A stretch of DNA of 64,000 nt from Paraburkholderia sp. BCC1884 (GTDB taxonomy: Bacteria; Pseudomonadota; Gammaproteobacteria; Burkholderiales; Burkholderiaceae): the NCBI RefSeq assembly GCF_900996225.1, contig NZ_CAAJGL010000066.1, positions 31,592 to 95,591 on the forward strand, read 5' to 3'. The translations under genes and the position numbers were made by a program. Below the pieces are notes generated by a model, which was not told the DNA's origin, ran no database searches, and was given only the letters and a program-made list of their open reading frames with translations. Positions 19,288 through 27,944 of this stretch are shown piece after piece. Position 1 is the first letter of the stretch. Every line of letters begins with the position of its first letter.

Positions 19288-19904
19288 CTTGCCTGGTGTT
19301 CTTTTGCGGTCATGCGGGCACGGGCAAAACCACGCTCGCTAAAAAACTGCTCGGGCCGCTCATGCGCGCGAGCGCCGCGCCTTTCTGTCTGCTCGACAAA
19401 GACACGCTCTACGGCGGCTACAGCGCGGCCGCGATGTCCATGCTGACGGGCGACCCAAACGACCGCGACAGCCCACTGTTCCTCGAACATCTGCGCGACC
19501 CGGAATATCGCGGCCTGCTGGACACCGCGCGTGACAATCTCGAGCTCGGCGTCAACGCGCTGGTGGTCGCGCCGCTGTCGCGCGAAGTGCGCGAGCGGCG
19601 TCTGTTCGATCATGAATGGCTGGGTGTGGGCGACGAGGTGAAATTGCGCGTCGTGTGGGTTCACATCGCCGAAGAGACGGCACGGACGCGGATCGTCGAA
19701 CGCGGCGATCCCAACGATGCCTACAAGCTCGCCCATTGGAACGAATACCGGCAGCGCCGCTTCGTGCCAGACGGCGAGATGAGTGTCGATCTGCTGATGT
19801 TCGACAACACCGCGCCTACAGCGTCGGATTACGAGGCGCTGCTCGCACGCCTTGTCGGCGAACCCTACGGGGCGGCGTCGATGCAGCCGCCGCTGCCGGT
19901 GTAG
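19284..19904 (+). CDS. P-loop AAA/kinase-like ATPase coupled to the CydX-like gene
   Basis: A 206-residue cytosolic protein with Walker A GHAGTGKTT at about residues 9-17 and LLDKDTLYGG after it. It has a zeta-toxin/chloramphenicol-phosphotransferase-like architecture (ALVVAPLSREVRERRLF, RVVWVHIAEETARTRIVERGDPNDAYKL). It probably phosphorylates a small molecule, but the substrate is unknown. The start is GTG at 19284, inside the stop codon of the CydX-like gene (GTGA overlap), so translation is coupled. A terminator follows. I found no toxin-antitoxin partner. Confidence 0.8.
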   Translation: MTCLVFFCGHAGTGKTTLAKKLLGPLMRASAAPFCLLDKDTLYGGYSAAAMSMLTGDPNDRDSPLFLEHLRDPEYRGLLDTARDNLELGVNALVVAPLSREVRERRLFDHEWLGVGDEVKLRVVWVHIAEETARTRIVERGDPNDAYKLAHWNEYRQRRFVPDGEMSVDLLMFDNTAPTASDYEALLARLVGEPYGAASMQPPLPV

Positions 19905-19944
19905 AGCGCGCGCGAATGGGATCCCCTGCCCTCGAGTAGAAACG

Positions 19945-19974
19945 GAAACGCCCCGCAAAAGCGGGGCGTTTCTT
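19945..19974. terminator. Bidirectional intrinsic terminator
   Basis: Perfect 12-bp arms GAAACGCCCCGC (19945-19956) and GCGGGGCGTTTC (19961-19972) with an AAAA loop. It lies between the convergent kinase and dehydrogenase genes. Confidence 0.85.
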
Positions 19975-20062
19975 CGGGACATTGCCCCACGCTCTGTACG
20001 GAAGCGGTCCTCTCTAACCGCCCTGTCGCACGGCCCTCGGTTTTGTATCGCTGAAGCGCGCC

Positions 20063-21160
20063 TTACACCGTCGCCATCGCGTCCAGCGTCTCGCCTTCAT
20101 ACAACTGACCGAAGCGGTTCGCCAGGAAGTCGCGCAACGACACCTGCTCCTGACGCACGAAACCGCTTTGCGGCAACTTCTGTTCGCGGAACAGATCGAG
20201 CACCGCGCACATCGCGCCGGCCGTGGTGATCTGGATCGCGCTCATCGGCACACCGCACACGGTCTTGGCGAAAATCTTGCGGGTGAAGACTTCCTGCACG
20301 AGTTGGCCGTCGCGCATGCCGCTGACCGTGATGAACACCAGCACGACGTCCTGTGCGGTAGACGGCACCGACCGGCGCATGATGTTCTTCAGCGTATCGC
20401 GGTCGCTGGCAAGGCGCAGGTCTTCGAGCAGGAACTGCATCAGATTGCGGTGGCCCGGATAGCGCACCGACTTGTAATCGAGCGATTCGACGCGGCCCGA
20501 GAGGGTTTCACACAACGTGCCGAGACCACCGGAAGTATTGAAGGCTTCGTACTCGGTGCCGTCGAGCGAAAAGTGTTCGAGGCCTTCGAGCGGCTGCACC
20601 CACTGCGTGCGGCTGTCGCGAATCGCTTCGCACGGCTGGCAGTATTCGTTGATGAGACCGTCCACGCTCCACGTCAGGTTGTACTTCAGCGCATTGGTCG
20701 GGAACTCGGGCAATGCGCCGACGCGCATCTTGACGTCGCGGATCTCCGTGAAGCGGTTCGCCAGTTCGTGCGCGGCAATCCCGATGAAGCCCGGCGCGAG
20801 GCCGCATTGCGGCATGAAAGCATGCTCGGCGTCGTCGGCGATGGCGCGGATCGCGGCGGTGGCGCGCACGTCTTCGGTCAGATCGAAGTAATGCACGCCC
20901 GCGCCTTTTGCCGCGGACGCCACGTTCACGGCGAGGTAATACGGTAGCGCGTTGACGAGCGCGTCGAAGCCCTGCACGGCGGCGCGCAACGCGGCGGCAT
21001 CGGCGGAATCGACGCGGCGGGTCGGGATGCCTTGAGCGGCGAGTTTGTCGAGCGCGTGCTGGTCGCGGTCGAAGGCGACGACGTCGTAATCGCCGGTTTC
21101 GCGCAACATGTGGGCGATGGTGTGACCGATCAAACCTGCACCAACGATGGCTACTTTCAT
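20063..21160 (-). CDS. Saccharopine dehydrogenase family protein (lysine 6-dehydrogenase-like)
   Basis: A 365-residue cytosolic NAD(P)-dependent enzyme. The Rossmann motif GAGLIGHTIAHML starts at residue 7, followed by VVAFDRD as the acidic end of the second strand. DALVNALPYYL, GVHYFDLTED and MPQCGLAPGFIGIAAHELA are typical of saccharopine-reductase-like proteins and of lysine 6-dehydrogenase. The C-terminal catalytic domain contains ALPEFPTNALKYNLTWSVDGLINEY. It probably acts on lysine or a related amino acid. A strong AGGAGA precedes the ATG. An Lrp-family gene lies 2.6 kb upstream across an AT-richer island, and may once have been adjacent. Confidence 0.85.
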   Translation of the reverse strand: MKVAIVGAGLIGHTIAHMLRETGDYDVVAFDRDQHALDKLAAQGIPTRRVDSADAAALRAAVQGFDALVNALPYYLAVNVASAAKGAGVHYFDLTEDVRATAAIRAIADDAEHAFMPQCGLAPGFIGIAAHELANRFTEIRDVKMRVGALPEFPTNALKYNLTWSVDGLINEYCQPCEAIRDSRTQWVQPLEGLEHFSLDGTEYEAFNTSGGLGTLCETLSGRVESLDYKSVRYPGHRNLMQFLLEDLRLASDRDTLKNIMRRSVPSTAQDVVLVFITVSGMRDGQLVQEVFTRKIFAKTVCGVPMSAIQITTAGAMCAVLDLFREQKLPQSGFVRQEQVSLRDFLANRFGQLYEGETLDAMATV

Positions 21161-21557
21161 GCGCTTCTCCTGATCGACCGGCGCTGGCGTTCTAAAGCGA
21201 ACTCCGGTCTATTCTCTGTGCTGTCTCCAGCTTGGAAAGTGCACGGCGCACAAGGCGCCGCGCCCGGCGGGCTGAACCCATGGGCAACAGTTTAGGGAGA
21301 AGCAAAATCAGTTCATACGCGCAAAATGCTGCGCTTTGACTATCAGTTTCGACGTTATGACGAAGTATTCAGTCAATATGTCGAAATGGTGTTAACACGG
21401 TCTGAAGAGCATGTCCCTCCTTCGAGGTCAACAGAGCGACAGCACTCAACTCATAACCGCGCCGCGGCCGCGCATCGACGGATGAAATCGGATCGTCGAA
21501 CGCCGAGATTGCAAACTAATCCGACGAACCGTGGGCTAAGCACCGTGGTGCCGGCAA
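21161..21557. other. Intergenic region, start of the AT-richer island
   Basis: It holds the promoter of the dehydrogenase gene. The GC content drops compared with the flanks. No gene or clear repeat is seen. Confidence 0.4.
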
Positions 21558-22205
21558 TCAATTTACCTTCGTCGGCGCAACACACTTAAAAAATTCCGCT
21601 GGCAGATTCAGCCTTTTGAATACTTCGGCGGCGTTCTTCTCGTCCAGTTGTGTTGTGCTCGCAAATTGCGTCAATGTCTGTGAGGCTTGGGGTGCGAAAC
21701 AGAATGACTCATTGCTTTCATCGTAAGCCAGCACACGCCATACTGTCGTTTTAATTCGCTTTCCATAGCTAGTCGGGAAGATCACAAGTGGAAACGCACT
21801 TTTTTCGATAGTAACGATTAGTGGGCGATTAAATCCGACACATTGATCATCGTGGAAATCGCCAAGCCCCACATGGGAAAACTGTATCGGCGTCAAATAG
21901 TCCGTGTCAGCCTTGTAGATCAGGACGTCACACTGACCGGATCGCAGTGCATGGCTGTCCGCATTACCGTTGAGAACAGGCAGTAGCCAAGCTTGGTTCT
22001 GACCGGATGTAAACGAGAGGATATCGCTCGTAGCAACATTAAATGCCTGGTTGCCACCACGGTTTGTATACAGGACGCTGATCGATTGTTCAATCAGATC
22101 ACTAATCTCAAGCCGATCGTGTTTGACCGCCGGCCCTTCTGCCCACGTGACCGTCGAAGAAGCCGCTAGAAGAGTGAGAGCTAGCAAAGCAAGTCGAATT
22201 TTCAT
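21558..22205 (-). CDS. Secreted protein, probable orphan T6SS immunity protein
   Basis: A 215-residue protein with a clean signal peptide (KIRLALLALTLLAASSTVTWA) cleaved before EGPAVKHD, so it is probably periplasmic. The mature domain has two cysteines (QCDVLIYK, DDQCVGFNRP) and two more near the C-terminus (ESFCFAPQ, FFKCVAPT), suggesting disulfides. I do not recognise a named family. Its ATG overlaps the stop of the remnant tail of an upstream gene (ATGA), and a truncated vgrG lies just before that. In T6SS clusters the order vgrG, effector, periplasmic immunity protein is common, so an immunity role is inferred from position only. Codon use is less GC-biased than in its neighbours. Confidence 0.65.
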   Translation of the reverse strand: MKIRLALLALTLLAASSTVTWAEGPAVKHDRLEISDLIEQSISVLYTNRGGNQAFNVATSDILSFTSGQNQAWLLPVLNGNADSHALRSGQCDVLIYKADTDYLTPIQFSHVGLGDFHDDQCVGFNRPLIVTIEKSAFPLVIFPTSYGKRIKTTVWRVLAYDESNESFCFAPQASQTLTQFASTTQLDEKNAAEVFKRLNLPAEFFKCVAPTKVN

Positions 22206-22354
22206 ACCGGGTTTTCAGGCTCGGGACGTTGAGGTGTGTAATCCACGGTGACCGTGGTTGTCACATCACCGTGGTGTGGGTTAAAAGTCGCAGCTTGCGC
22301 CGTGTTCACGTCGTCGCTCAGAAAACGCGCAGTGTAATGCGCGTAGCCTTCGGG
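22202..22354 (-). pseudogene. C-terminal remnant of a deleted gene (probable T6SS effector)
   Basis: After the vgrG fragment ends, a different minus-strand frame is open for 50 codons and reads PEGYAHYTARFLSDD, then a Thr/Val-rich strand, ending PQRPEPENPV. Its TGA overlaps the ATG of the secreted-protein gene by the 4-base ATGA arrangement used for coupled genes. There is no start codon or ribosome-binding site, and a TAA lies directly upstream in frame. The simplest reading is the tail of a gene whose body was lost with the rest of vgrG. Confidence 0.6.
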
Positions 22355-23109
22355 TTATATACGCTCGACGGGCTCTTGTAGTCGAATGTGCGCGTGGTCA
22401 GCAATGCGCTTTGCAGCGTGCGCGTGCCCGACCATTGTGTGATCGCATCGTTTTCGCTATTCGTACCCGCGCGATAGAACTGCAATGGCGCCAGAGCATC
22501 GAAGTTCGACAGGTTATCTGTGATGACCAGCGAATGCGATATACCGTCCTGCGCCTGCTGCCAGAAACCGTACAGACCTTCCTCTTCCAGCAGCCGGTGC
22601 ACGAAGTTCCAGTCGTACTCGTCCTGCCGGCAATATGAACGAGTCGGTAGCGGCTTGGCCAGCGCAAACCGGAACCGCCCTTGCGCCTCGGGATGCGCAT
22701 TGAATACATCGCTGACGATGTCGTCGACACTCACGTCCTGCCAGATACGCTGATCGCGTCGGAACTTGAGAAAATGCATCCACGATGCAAAACCGATCTG
22801 ATAGCTCGTCAGTGCGCTATCGCTGCCAAGCCGACGCGCGGTATGCACGAAGCCGTTATGCGGCAGATAAGATTTGTCGGACTGCTGGATCCAAAGCGTG
22901 ACGGGTTGCGCGATCAGCTTTTTGAGTTCGATGTCAGTCGATGTCGACACGACGTCGACCGTGAATTCAAAATGTCGCCCGACGCGTGAATTGCCCATCG
23001 CCCGCAGGGGTGTGAGAACGTCGCTACCCAACGGCGTGTCAAGCGTCAACAATCTGTCGTGCTGCGCGAGTCCGCCCGTGATGGCCGAGACCATATCCTG
23101 CGCCCCCAT
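22318..23109 (-). pseudogene. vgrG: Truncated VgrG (N-terminal part only)
   Basis: A 263-residue frame matching the N-terminus of type VI spike proteins: QHDRLLTLDTPLGSDVL, TLWIQQSDKSYLPHNGFVHTARRLGSDSALTSYQIGF, the conserved RRDQRIWQDVSVDDIVSDVF, and YCRQDEYDWNFVHRLLEEEGLYGFW. It stops after DYKSPSSVYNPKAT with five unrelated residues. A full VgrG is usually 600-1000 residues; the gp5-like OB-fold and the beta-helix spike are absent, so it cannot form a spike. The start at 23109 has GAGGG upstream. A deletion has joined it to the end of a downstream gene. Confidence 0.85.
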
Positions 23110-23785
23110 ATGCCCTCTTCTTGTTTCGTGGTCTGATGAATGAGCCCGATTCTACAAGATTTAAGCAATTAATCTGGTCAGCGAATTTTGAGAAAAACAT
23201 TCGGAATAACCTATATGCGGATCGCATTTTTAAATCTGGTATTTGTTACAAAACTATCCAGATTTTTTAGCGCGTTCAGAAGCAGAAACGGGTCAGTCCA
23301 ATTTCAATTAATCGGTTATTTTTTGTTTTTTTGTAACCTGCTCCAATTCGAAAGTCTGAAAATGACTGTCGTTACCGAAAATCGTGGCTGCGTTTACTCC
23401 AGAAAAAAGATACAGCCGTCTTTATGCCCTTTCGATGAATCTAAAGCGTCGTCATTCGACGAAACCGGGCACATCCTCATCAGCAGGCTTTTATCCGAGC
23501 AACGTCGGCGACGCTCTGTGATATCGACTACCCGAAACCACCCGAACCAAGCCCCCCCGACGTCCCCAATTCAGGCGTCACCGTTCACTGCCATCATCCC
23601 GCGTCGACGCAAAGCCCAGTTGGTTAATCGCCCATCGATATACTCGAAACGTGCAGCAGGCCGCAAGCCGGCCAAGCCAACGACAAACCGCATCGCACCA
23701 TGTCTGTCCAAATAGCGCCTGCCACCGAAATTATTAAACGCAGATATCGTCGCAATGCAATGCTACAGGACCGCATAGACAAGCC
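23110..23785. other. AT-rich intergenic region upstream of the vgrG remnant
   Basis: About 676 bases, clearly AT-richer than the window (e.g. 23220-23340). A 175-codon plus-strand frame at 23188-23715 has no ribosome-binding site and an implausible composition, so I do not call it. The region may mark transferred DNA. Confidence 0.45.
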
Positions 23786-24244
23786 TCACACCATCCCCCG
23801 ATCGATCTTGCGCGCAAGAATGATCGAAGTCGTCGTGCGCTCCACGCCTTCGAGTCCGCCGATCTCGTCGAGCAGATCGTTCAACCGGTCAGGCGAGTCC
23901 GCACGCAGCCATGCAACGTAGTCGAACTCACCGCTCACCGCGCACAGCAACTGCACCTCGGGCATCTTGCCCAGGCGCTTTTGCACGGCCGCGCCATGCC
24001 TGGGCGCGATGATGATCCCGACGTACGCCACGATGCTCGAATCGAGCACGTCCTGCCCGAGCCGCACGCTATAGCCGGCGATCACATTGCTGCGCTCCAG
24101 CCGCGCGATTCGCGCGATCACGGTGGTGCGCGCCACATCGAGCTGGCGCGCGAGATTGGCCACGCTCTCGCGCGCGTTGGCTTGCAAAAGCGCAACGAGG
24201 TTGCGGTCGAGGTCGTCGAGTTGATCGAGGCGCGGAGGTCTCAT
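23786..24244 (-). CDS. Lrp/AsnC-family transcriptional regulator
   Basis: A 152-residue protein. It has an N-terminal winged helix-turn-helix (LDDLDRNLVALLQANARESVANLARQLDVARTTVIARIARLE) and a C-terminal RAM ligand-binding domain (VAYVGIIIAPRHGAAVQ, VQLLCAVSGEFDYVAWLRADS, LEGVERTTTSIILARKI). It is expected to form dimers or octamers and to respond to an amino acid. It may control the saccharopine-dehydrogenase-like gene now 2.6 kb downstream on the same strand. No clear ribosome-binding site is seen. Confidence 0.88.
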   Translation of the reverse strand: MRPPRLDQLDDLDRNLVALLQANARESVANLARQLDVARTTVIARIARLERSNVIAGYSVRLGQDVLDSSIVAYVGIIIAPRHGAAVQKRLGKMPEVQLLCAVSGEFDYVAWLRADSPDRLNDLLDEIGGLEGVERTTTSIILARKIDRGMV

Positions 24245-24340
24245 GGGAGCGAAGGAAGTAGGTCAGCGATGGAGCGGATTATCGCGCGTCTTGCATGCGA
24301 GGCGACAGCCTGTTCGACAGGCTCACGGCTAACGTTCACC

Positions 24341-25225
24341 TCATGCGCCAAACCGGCCGATCACGAAATCGATAAAGCTCGTGAGCTTGGGCGTAGCGCG
24401 TCGATCGCGTGGATAGATCAGATTCACGGGCGCGCCGTCGGGCAAATAGTCGTCCAGCACGGATACCAGTTCGCCGCGGGCGATCTCTCTGGCAAGCAAC
24501 GCCTCCGGCTGCAGCACCAGACCGAACCCACGCAGTGCGGCGACCTTCAGCGCCTGGCCGTTGTTCGCGCGGAATCGTCCGGCGCGCAAATGGTTTTCAT
24601 CGGCGGTCTCGCCGTCCAGGCGCCACAAACCTTCGCGGCCCCAATGCAAAAAACCGAGACACTCGTGATGCACGAGATCGGCCGGCGTGCGCGGCGTGCC
24701 GACGCGCGCCAGATACGCGGGCGACGCACAGGCGCGCATGCGGTAAGGTTTGAGCGGCCTCGCCACGAAACTCGAATCCGGCAGATGACCGATGCGCACC
24801 GATGCATCGAAGCCCTCTTCCACCAGATCGATCACGCGATTCGACAGATCGAGTTCGAGGCTCACGTCCGGCCAGTCCGTCAGGTAGTCGGTCATCGCGG
24901 GCGCGAAGACTTCGACGCCATAAGTCAACGGCACCGTCACCTTGAGCACGCCGCGCGGTGTGGCCGCCATCGCTTCGGCAAGCGACTCGGCATCTCTTAC
25001 GTCGGCGAGAATGCGTCTGCATTGCTCGTAGTACTGTCGGCCGATCTCGGTCAGACTTTGCCGACGCGTCGTGCGCGTGAGCAGCCTCGTGGCGAGACGC
25101 GTTTCAAGCGAACGGATATGCTTGCCGACCATCGCCGACGAAATGTCGTAGCGCTCGGCCGCCGCCGTCAGGCTGCCCGCCTCGACCACCGCGACGAAGA
25201 TTTCCATGCTGACGAATTTGTCCAC
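24341..25225 (-). CDS. LysR-family transcriptional regulator
   Basis: A 294-residue regulator. The N-terminal winged helix begins FVSMEIFVAVVEAGSLTAAAERYDISSAMVGKHIRSLETRL; the co-inducer domain follows, ending SFIDFVIGRF. It belongs to the group that carries LLTRTTRRQSLTEIG and ADVRDAESLAEAM. The start is GTG at 25225 with AGGAA eight bases upstream; an ATG seven codons in is an alternative. It is divergent from the LTXXQ-protein gene at 25413, which may be a target. Confidence 0.88.
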   Translation of the reverse strand: MDKFVSMEIFVAVVEAGSLTAAAERYDISSAMVGKHIRSLETRLATRLLTRTTRRQSLTEIGRQYYEQCRRILADVRDAESLAEAMAATPRGVLKVTVPLTYGVEVFAPAMTDYLTDWPDVSLELDLSNRVIDLVEEGFDASVRIGHLPDSSFVARPLKPYRMRACASPAYLARVGTPRTPADLVHHECLGFLHWGREGLWRLDGETADENHLRAGRFRANNGQALKVAALRGFGLVLQPEALLAREIARGELVSVLDDYLPDGAPVNLIYPRDRRATPKLTSFIDFVIGRFGA

Positions 25226-25412
25226 CCGCTATTTCCTGTTCGTTTCGGTTGTAAGCGTTTGTCGCACAGCGACCGCATTGTAGGGATAACGTGATACTAA
25301 TAGCGGCGACGGTAAAGTGAGCAGTCGGCCGGCGTGCGTCATCATGACAGGCGCATGACGGGCCGCTCGCCCGCGAGCCTTGTCCCAATTCGAATAGACA
25401 TCAGGAGTTTCG

Positions 25413-25922
25413 ATGAAAAAAGCACTGGTAATGCTGGCCACCGCAGTCGCCATGAGCGGCGCATTCGCACAAGCTTCCGCACCGGCGCCGATGGCCGCCG
25501 CGTCGGCGCCCGCCGCCAAGGGCCATGAGCGCAATGTCGAAGACCGCATCGCCTACCTGCACTCGCAACTGAAGATCACGTCCGCGCAGGAAACCCAATG
25601 GAATGCGTTCGCCGACGTCATGCGCAACAACGGCGAGACGATGGGTCAACTGTTCCAGCAACGCCGCGCGGCCGGCAACGTGTCGGCGCTCGACGACATG
25701 AAGCAGTACGCCACGATCGCCCAGGCGCATGCCGACGGCATGAAGAAGCTGGTCGATGCATTCGATCCGCTGTATGGCAGCTTCTCGCCGGAACAGAAGA
25801 AGCTGGCCGACGTCACTTTCCATCAGCCGGGTGGCCCCAACGGCCCGGGGCATCACGGTAAAGGCAAGGGCAAGGGCGGCCGCGCTCCCGCTGCCCCGGC
25901 AAGCGACGCTGCTGCCCAGTAA
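25413..25922 (+). CDS. LTXXQ (Spy/CpxP-like) periplasmic protein
   Basis: A 169-residue exported protein. A signal peptide (KKALVMLATAVAMSGAFA) is cleaved before QASAPAP. The mature domain contains the helical repeat pattern of LTXXQ proteins: LHSQLKITSAQETQWNAFADVM and a second FSPEQKKLADV. The C-terminal tail is Gly/Lys/His-rich (HHGKGKGKGGR). Family members such as Spy and CpxP bind unfolded envelope proteins and respond to envelope or metal stress. AGGAG precedes the ATG. It is divergent from the LysR gene. Confidence 0.82.
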   Translation: MKKALVMLATAVAMSGAFAQASAPAPMAAASAPAAKGHERNVEDRIAYLHSQLKITSAQETQWNAFADVMRNNGETMGQLFQQRRAAGNVSALDDMKQYATIAQAHADGMKKLVDAFDPLYGSFSPEQKKLADVTFHQPGGPNGPGHHGKGKGKGGRAPAAPASDAAAQ

Positions 25923-26116
25923 GTCACAGTAAGCATCAAGATTCGGGCAGGCAGTCGTAAGCATGCGTTGGCACGCGGCGCGGACGGTTCGCGCCGCGTT
26001 GCCATCCCTTGCAAAAGAGAGCGGTCACCCGATGCATCTGGCATGATGCGGGTCATCAGCGGCCCGGCGAGCTTTTGTCCGGGTGCCGCCGTCTCTCCCT
26101 TCACCCTGCCCGCTTC

Positions 26117-26554
26117 ATGACCCAACTGAACAATCTCGATCTGACTCAAGACGCCGACGCCCGCCGTGTCGTAAAAGACGAAACGGTCCGCGTGGAATTT
26201 GCCGCGGTCCAGGGCGAGCTGATGAGTCTCGAAGGCCCGAACCGCTATCTGCCAGGCGACGCGTTGATTACCGGCTCGACCGGCGACCAGTGGGTCGTCT
26301 CGCGCGAGCGCTTCGATGCCAAATATGTTCCCGCCGACCTCGCCGTCTCACACGGCGAACCCGGTGCGTATCGCAATCGCCCCGCCGTCGTACTGGCCAG
26401 ACAGATGCATGAAGCGTTTTCGCTCGCCCGTTCGGCAAACGGCGGCGACGTGTTGCGCGGCGCCGCCGGCGACTGGATCATGCAGTACGCGCCAGGCGAC
26501 TACGGCGTCGTGCAGGCCGCGCGCTTCGCGAAGGTATATCGCCTCGCCGACTGA
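26117..26554 (+). CDS. PGDYG-domain protein
   Basis: A 145-residue cytosolic protein. PGD-type turns recur: YLPGDALITGSTGDQWVVSRERFDAKY and YAPGDYGVVQAARFAKVY, the PGDYG element that names a small family of unknown function. The start is the ATG at 26117 (MTQLNNLDLTQ); the frame extends upstream but with shadow-like content. The gene is isolated and convergent with the next gene. No catalytic residues can be named. Confidence 0.72.
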   Translation: MTQLNNLDLTQDADARRVVKDETVRVEFAAVQGELMSLEGPNRYLPGDALITGSTGDQWVVSRERFDAKYVPADLAVSHGEPGAYRNRPAVVLARQMHEAFSLARSANGGDVLRGAAGDWIMQYAPGDYGVVQAARFAKVYRLAD

Positions 26555-26601
26555 GGCAACTCAGCAGCTCAGGCAACCAGCCCGGCCACGCCGCAGCTCT
26601 C

Positions 26602-26967
26602 TCAGGCGAACTCGTCGCCGAGATCCACCGTCATCTCGCGCGGCACGGCCTCGCCATTCGCGTACTGCTCTTCGAGCGAGCCGATGCTCGCCTCGACATA
26701 CGCGTGCAGCACCGCGAAACTGCGGCCGCGCAGTCGCGCCGGCAAGGCGCGATAACGCGCCAACGCCGCCGGCGCAATCACCACGGTCATCACGATACGG
26801 CGCGCGGACGCGCCGAAACGCATCGCTACCCAGTGAATCGCCAGCGTCGGCGTGCCGTCCTCGGCCGCGCGCTGGATGAACTGCGTCTGCTCGGGAAACA
26901 GATCGCTGATGACGCGCGCCAACTCCTCGAACTCGGGATTGGCGCAGTCGTATTGGTAATCTTCCAT
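26602..26967 (-). CDS. Conserved hypothetical protein
   Basis: A 121-residue soluble protein beginning MEDYQYDCANPEFEELARVISDLFPEQ. The centre is beta-like (TLAIHWVAMRFGASARRIVMTVVIAP), followed by helices and an acidic C-terminus (EMTVDLGDEFA). I do not recognise the family. No good ribosome-binding site precedes 26967, so the start is uncertain; the frame continues upstream only into Arg/Pro-rich shadow sequence. It is convergent with the PGDYG gene. Confidence 0.62.
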   Translation of the reverse strand: MEDYQYDCANPEFEELARVISDLFPEQTQFIQRAAEDGTPTLAIHWVAMRFGASARRIVMTVVIAPAALARYRALPARLRGRSFAVLHAYVEASIGSLEEQYANGEAVPREMTVDLGDEFA

Positions 26968-27056
26968 GAGGGAGTGCCGAAAGAAGGGTTCTGACGTAGA
27001 GCGCAAACGTCGGCCGGGCGGATGAAACGGCCGACGCTTTAACGCGAGCGGCCCGA

Positions 27057-27884
27057 TTATGCTGCCAACGCCGGGCGTCGGAAGCTTCGGACCAGCAGGC
27101 CGACGACGATCAGTGCGCCCAACGCATACACGCCGTCCACGGCGGCGAGCGGCACCAGTTGCGCCTGGAACAGCGCGGCGGGCACATCCACCAGCGCGTG
27201 CAACGCGATCGCGAGCGGCAGGATACCGCGCCAGCCCGCCCGCACACCGCGCCACATCACCACCGACAAACCGATCTGGAACACCAGCGCGGCCACCCGT
27301 TCGAGCGCGAAGATGCCAGCGGTCTGCGGCGTGAGGCTGGCGAGGATCAGGTGGATACGCATCACCGAATCGGTCGGCAGATTGCTGAGATAGCCGTCCA
27401 GTTGGCCACGGTTTTCGAAGACCGCGAACAGCAGCCATTGAATCTGCACCAGTACGCCGACCAGCCAGGCCTCGGCGCCGCCGTGGCCGAGGCCATAGGT
27501 CAGCGCGGTGCCGTCGTCGACACGTTGCGTGAGCGCCGTGCCCGTGGCAGCCGCAGATCTGGCGAGCTTGCGCTTGAGCAGCAGGCGCATACCGATGAAG
27601 CGCCCCACTTCTTCGCAGATGCCCGCCGCCAGCGCGCCGTAAATGACGAAGGCGAGCGGATTGGACAGAAAGGTGGCGGTGGCTTCGTTCCGATGCAGCA
27701 CGTAGTCGTTCAAGGCGCGCTCGATCACCATCGCGAACAACGCGAACACGGCAATGCCGGTGATGGCGTCGCGCGGATTCAGCGCGAGCCGCCTACGCAG
27801 ACGGCGGTAAATCAGAAAAGGTAAGGCAGCGACCAACAGCGTCGCGAGGGCGAGGCTCGACAGGGTAAGCGGTGCAACAACCAT
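27057..27884 (-). CDS. YhfC-family (glutamic-type) intramembrane protease-like protein
   Basis: A 275-residue inner-membrane protein with about seven hydrophobic segments. The motifs AAGICEEVGRFIGMRLL (the EE pair), YGLGHGGAEAW and ALHALVDVPAALF place it in the YhfC/PrsW-CAAX-like superfamily, where the glutamates and histidines form the proteolytic site within the membrane. The substrate is unknown. AAGGAAA precedes the ATG. The gene lies downstream of the ketogluconate cluster on the same strand, separated from it by a GC-rich hairpin at 27904-27924. Confidence 0.78.
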   Translation of the reverse strand: MVVAPLTLSSLALATLLVAALPFLIYRRLRRRLALNPRDAITGIAVFALFAMVIERALNDYVLHRNEATATFLSNPLAFVIYGALAAGICEEVGRFIGMRLLLKRKLARSAAATGTALTQRVDDGTALTYGLGHGGAEAWLVGVLVQIQWLLFAVFENRGQLDGYLSNLPTDSVMRIHLILASLTPQTAGIFALERVAALVFQIGLSVVMWRGVRAGWRGILPLAIALHALVDVPAALFQAQLVPLAAVDGVYALGALIVVGLLVRSFRRPALAA

Positions 27885-27903
27885 GAGTTTCCTTGCGATG
27901 ACC

Positions 27904-27924
27904 GGCGCGCACCCGCTGCGCGCC
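27904..27924. repeat. GC-rich hairpin downstream of ptxS
   Basis: Perfect 7-bp arms GGCGCGC (27904-27910) and GCGCGCC (27918-27924) with a 7-base loop. There is no U-run. It may end or attenuate transcription from the ketogluconate operon. Confidence 0.35.
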
Positions 27925-27944
27925 GCAGCCCGAATGATCGCAGA

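Noticed and set aside
23188..23715. 175-codon plus-strand frame in the AT-rich region
   Set aside because: It has no ribosome-binding site and no recognisable domain, and its composition changes midway as in a chance frame.
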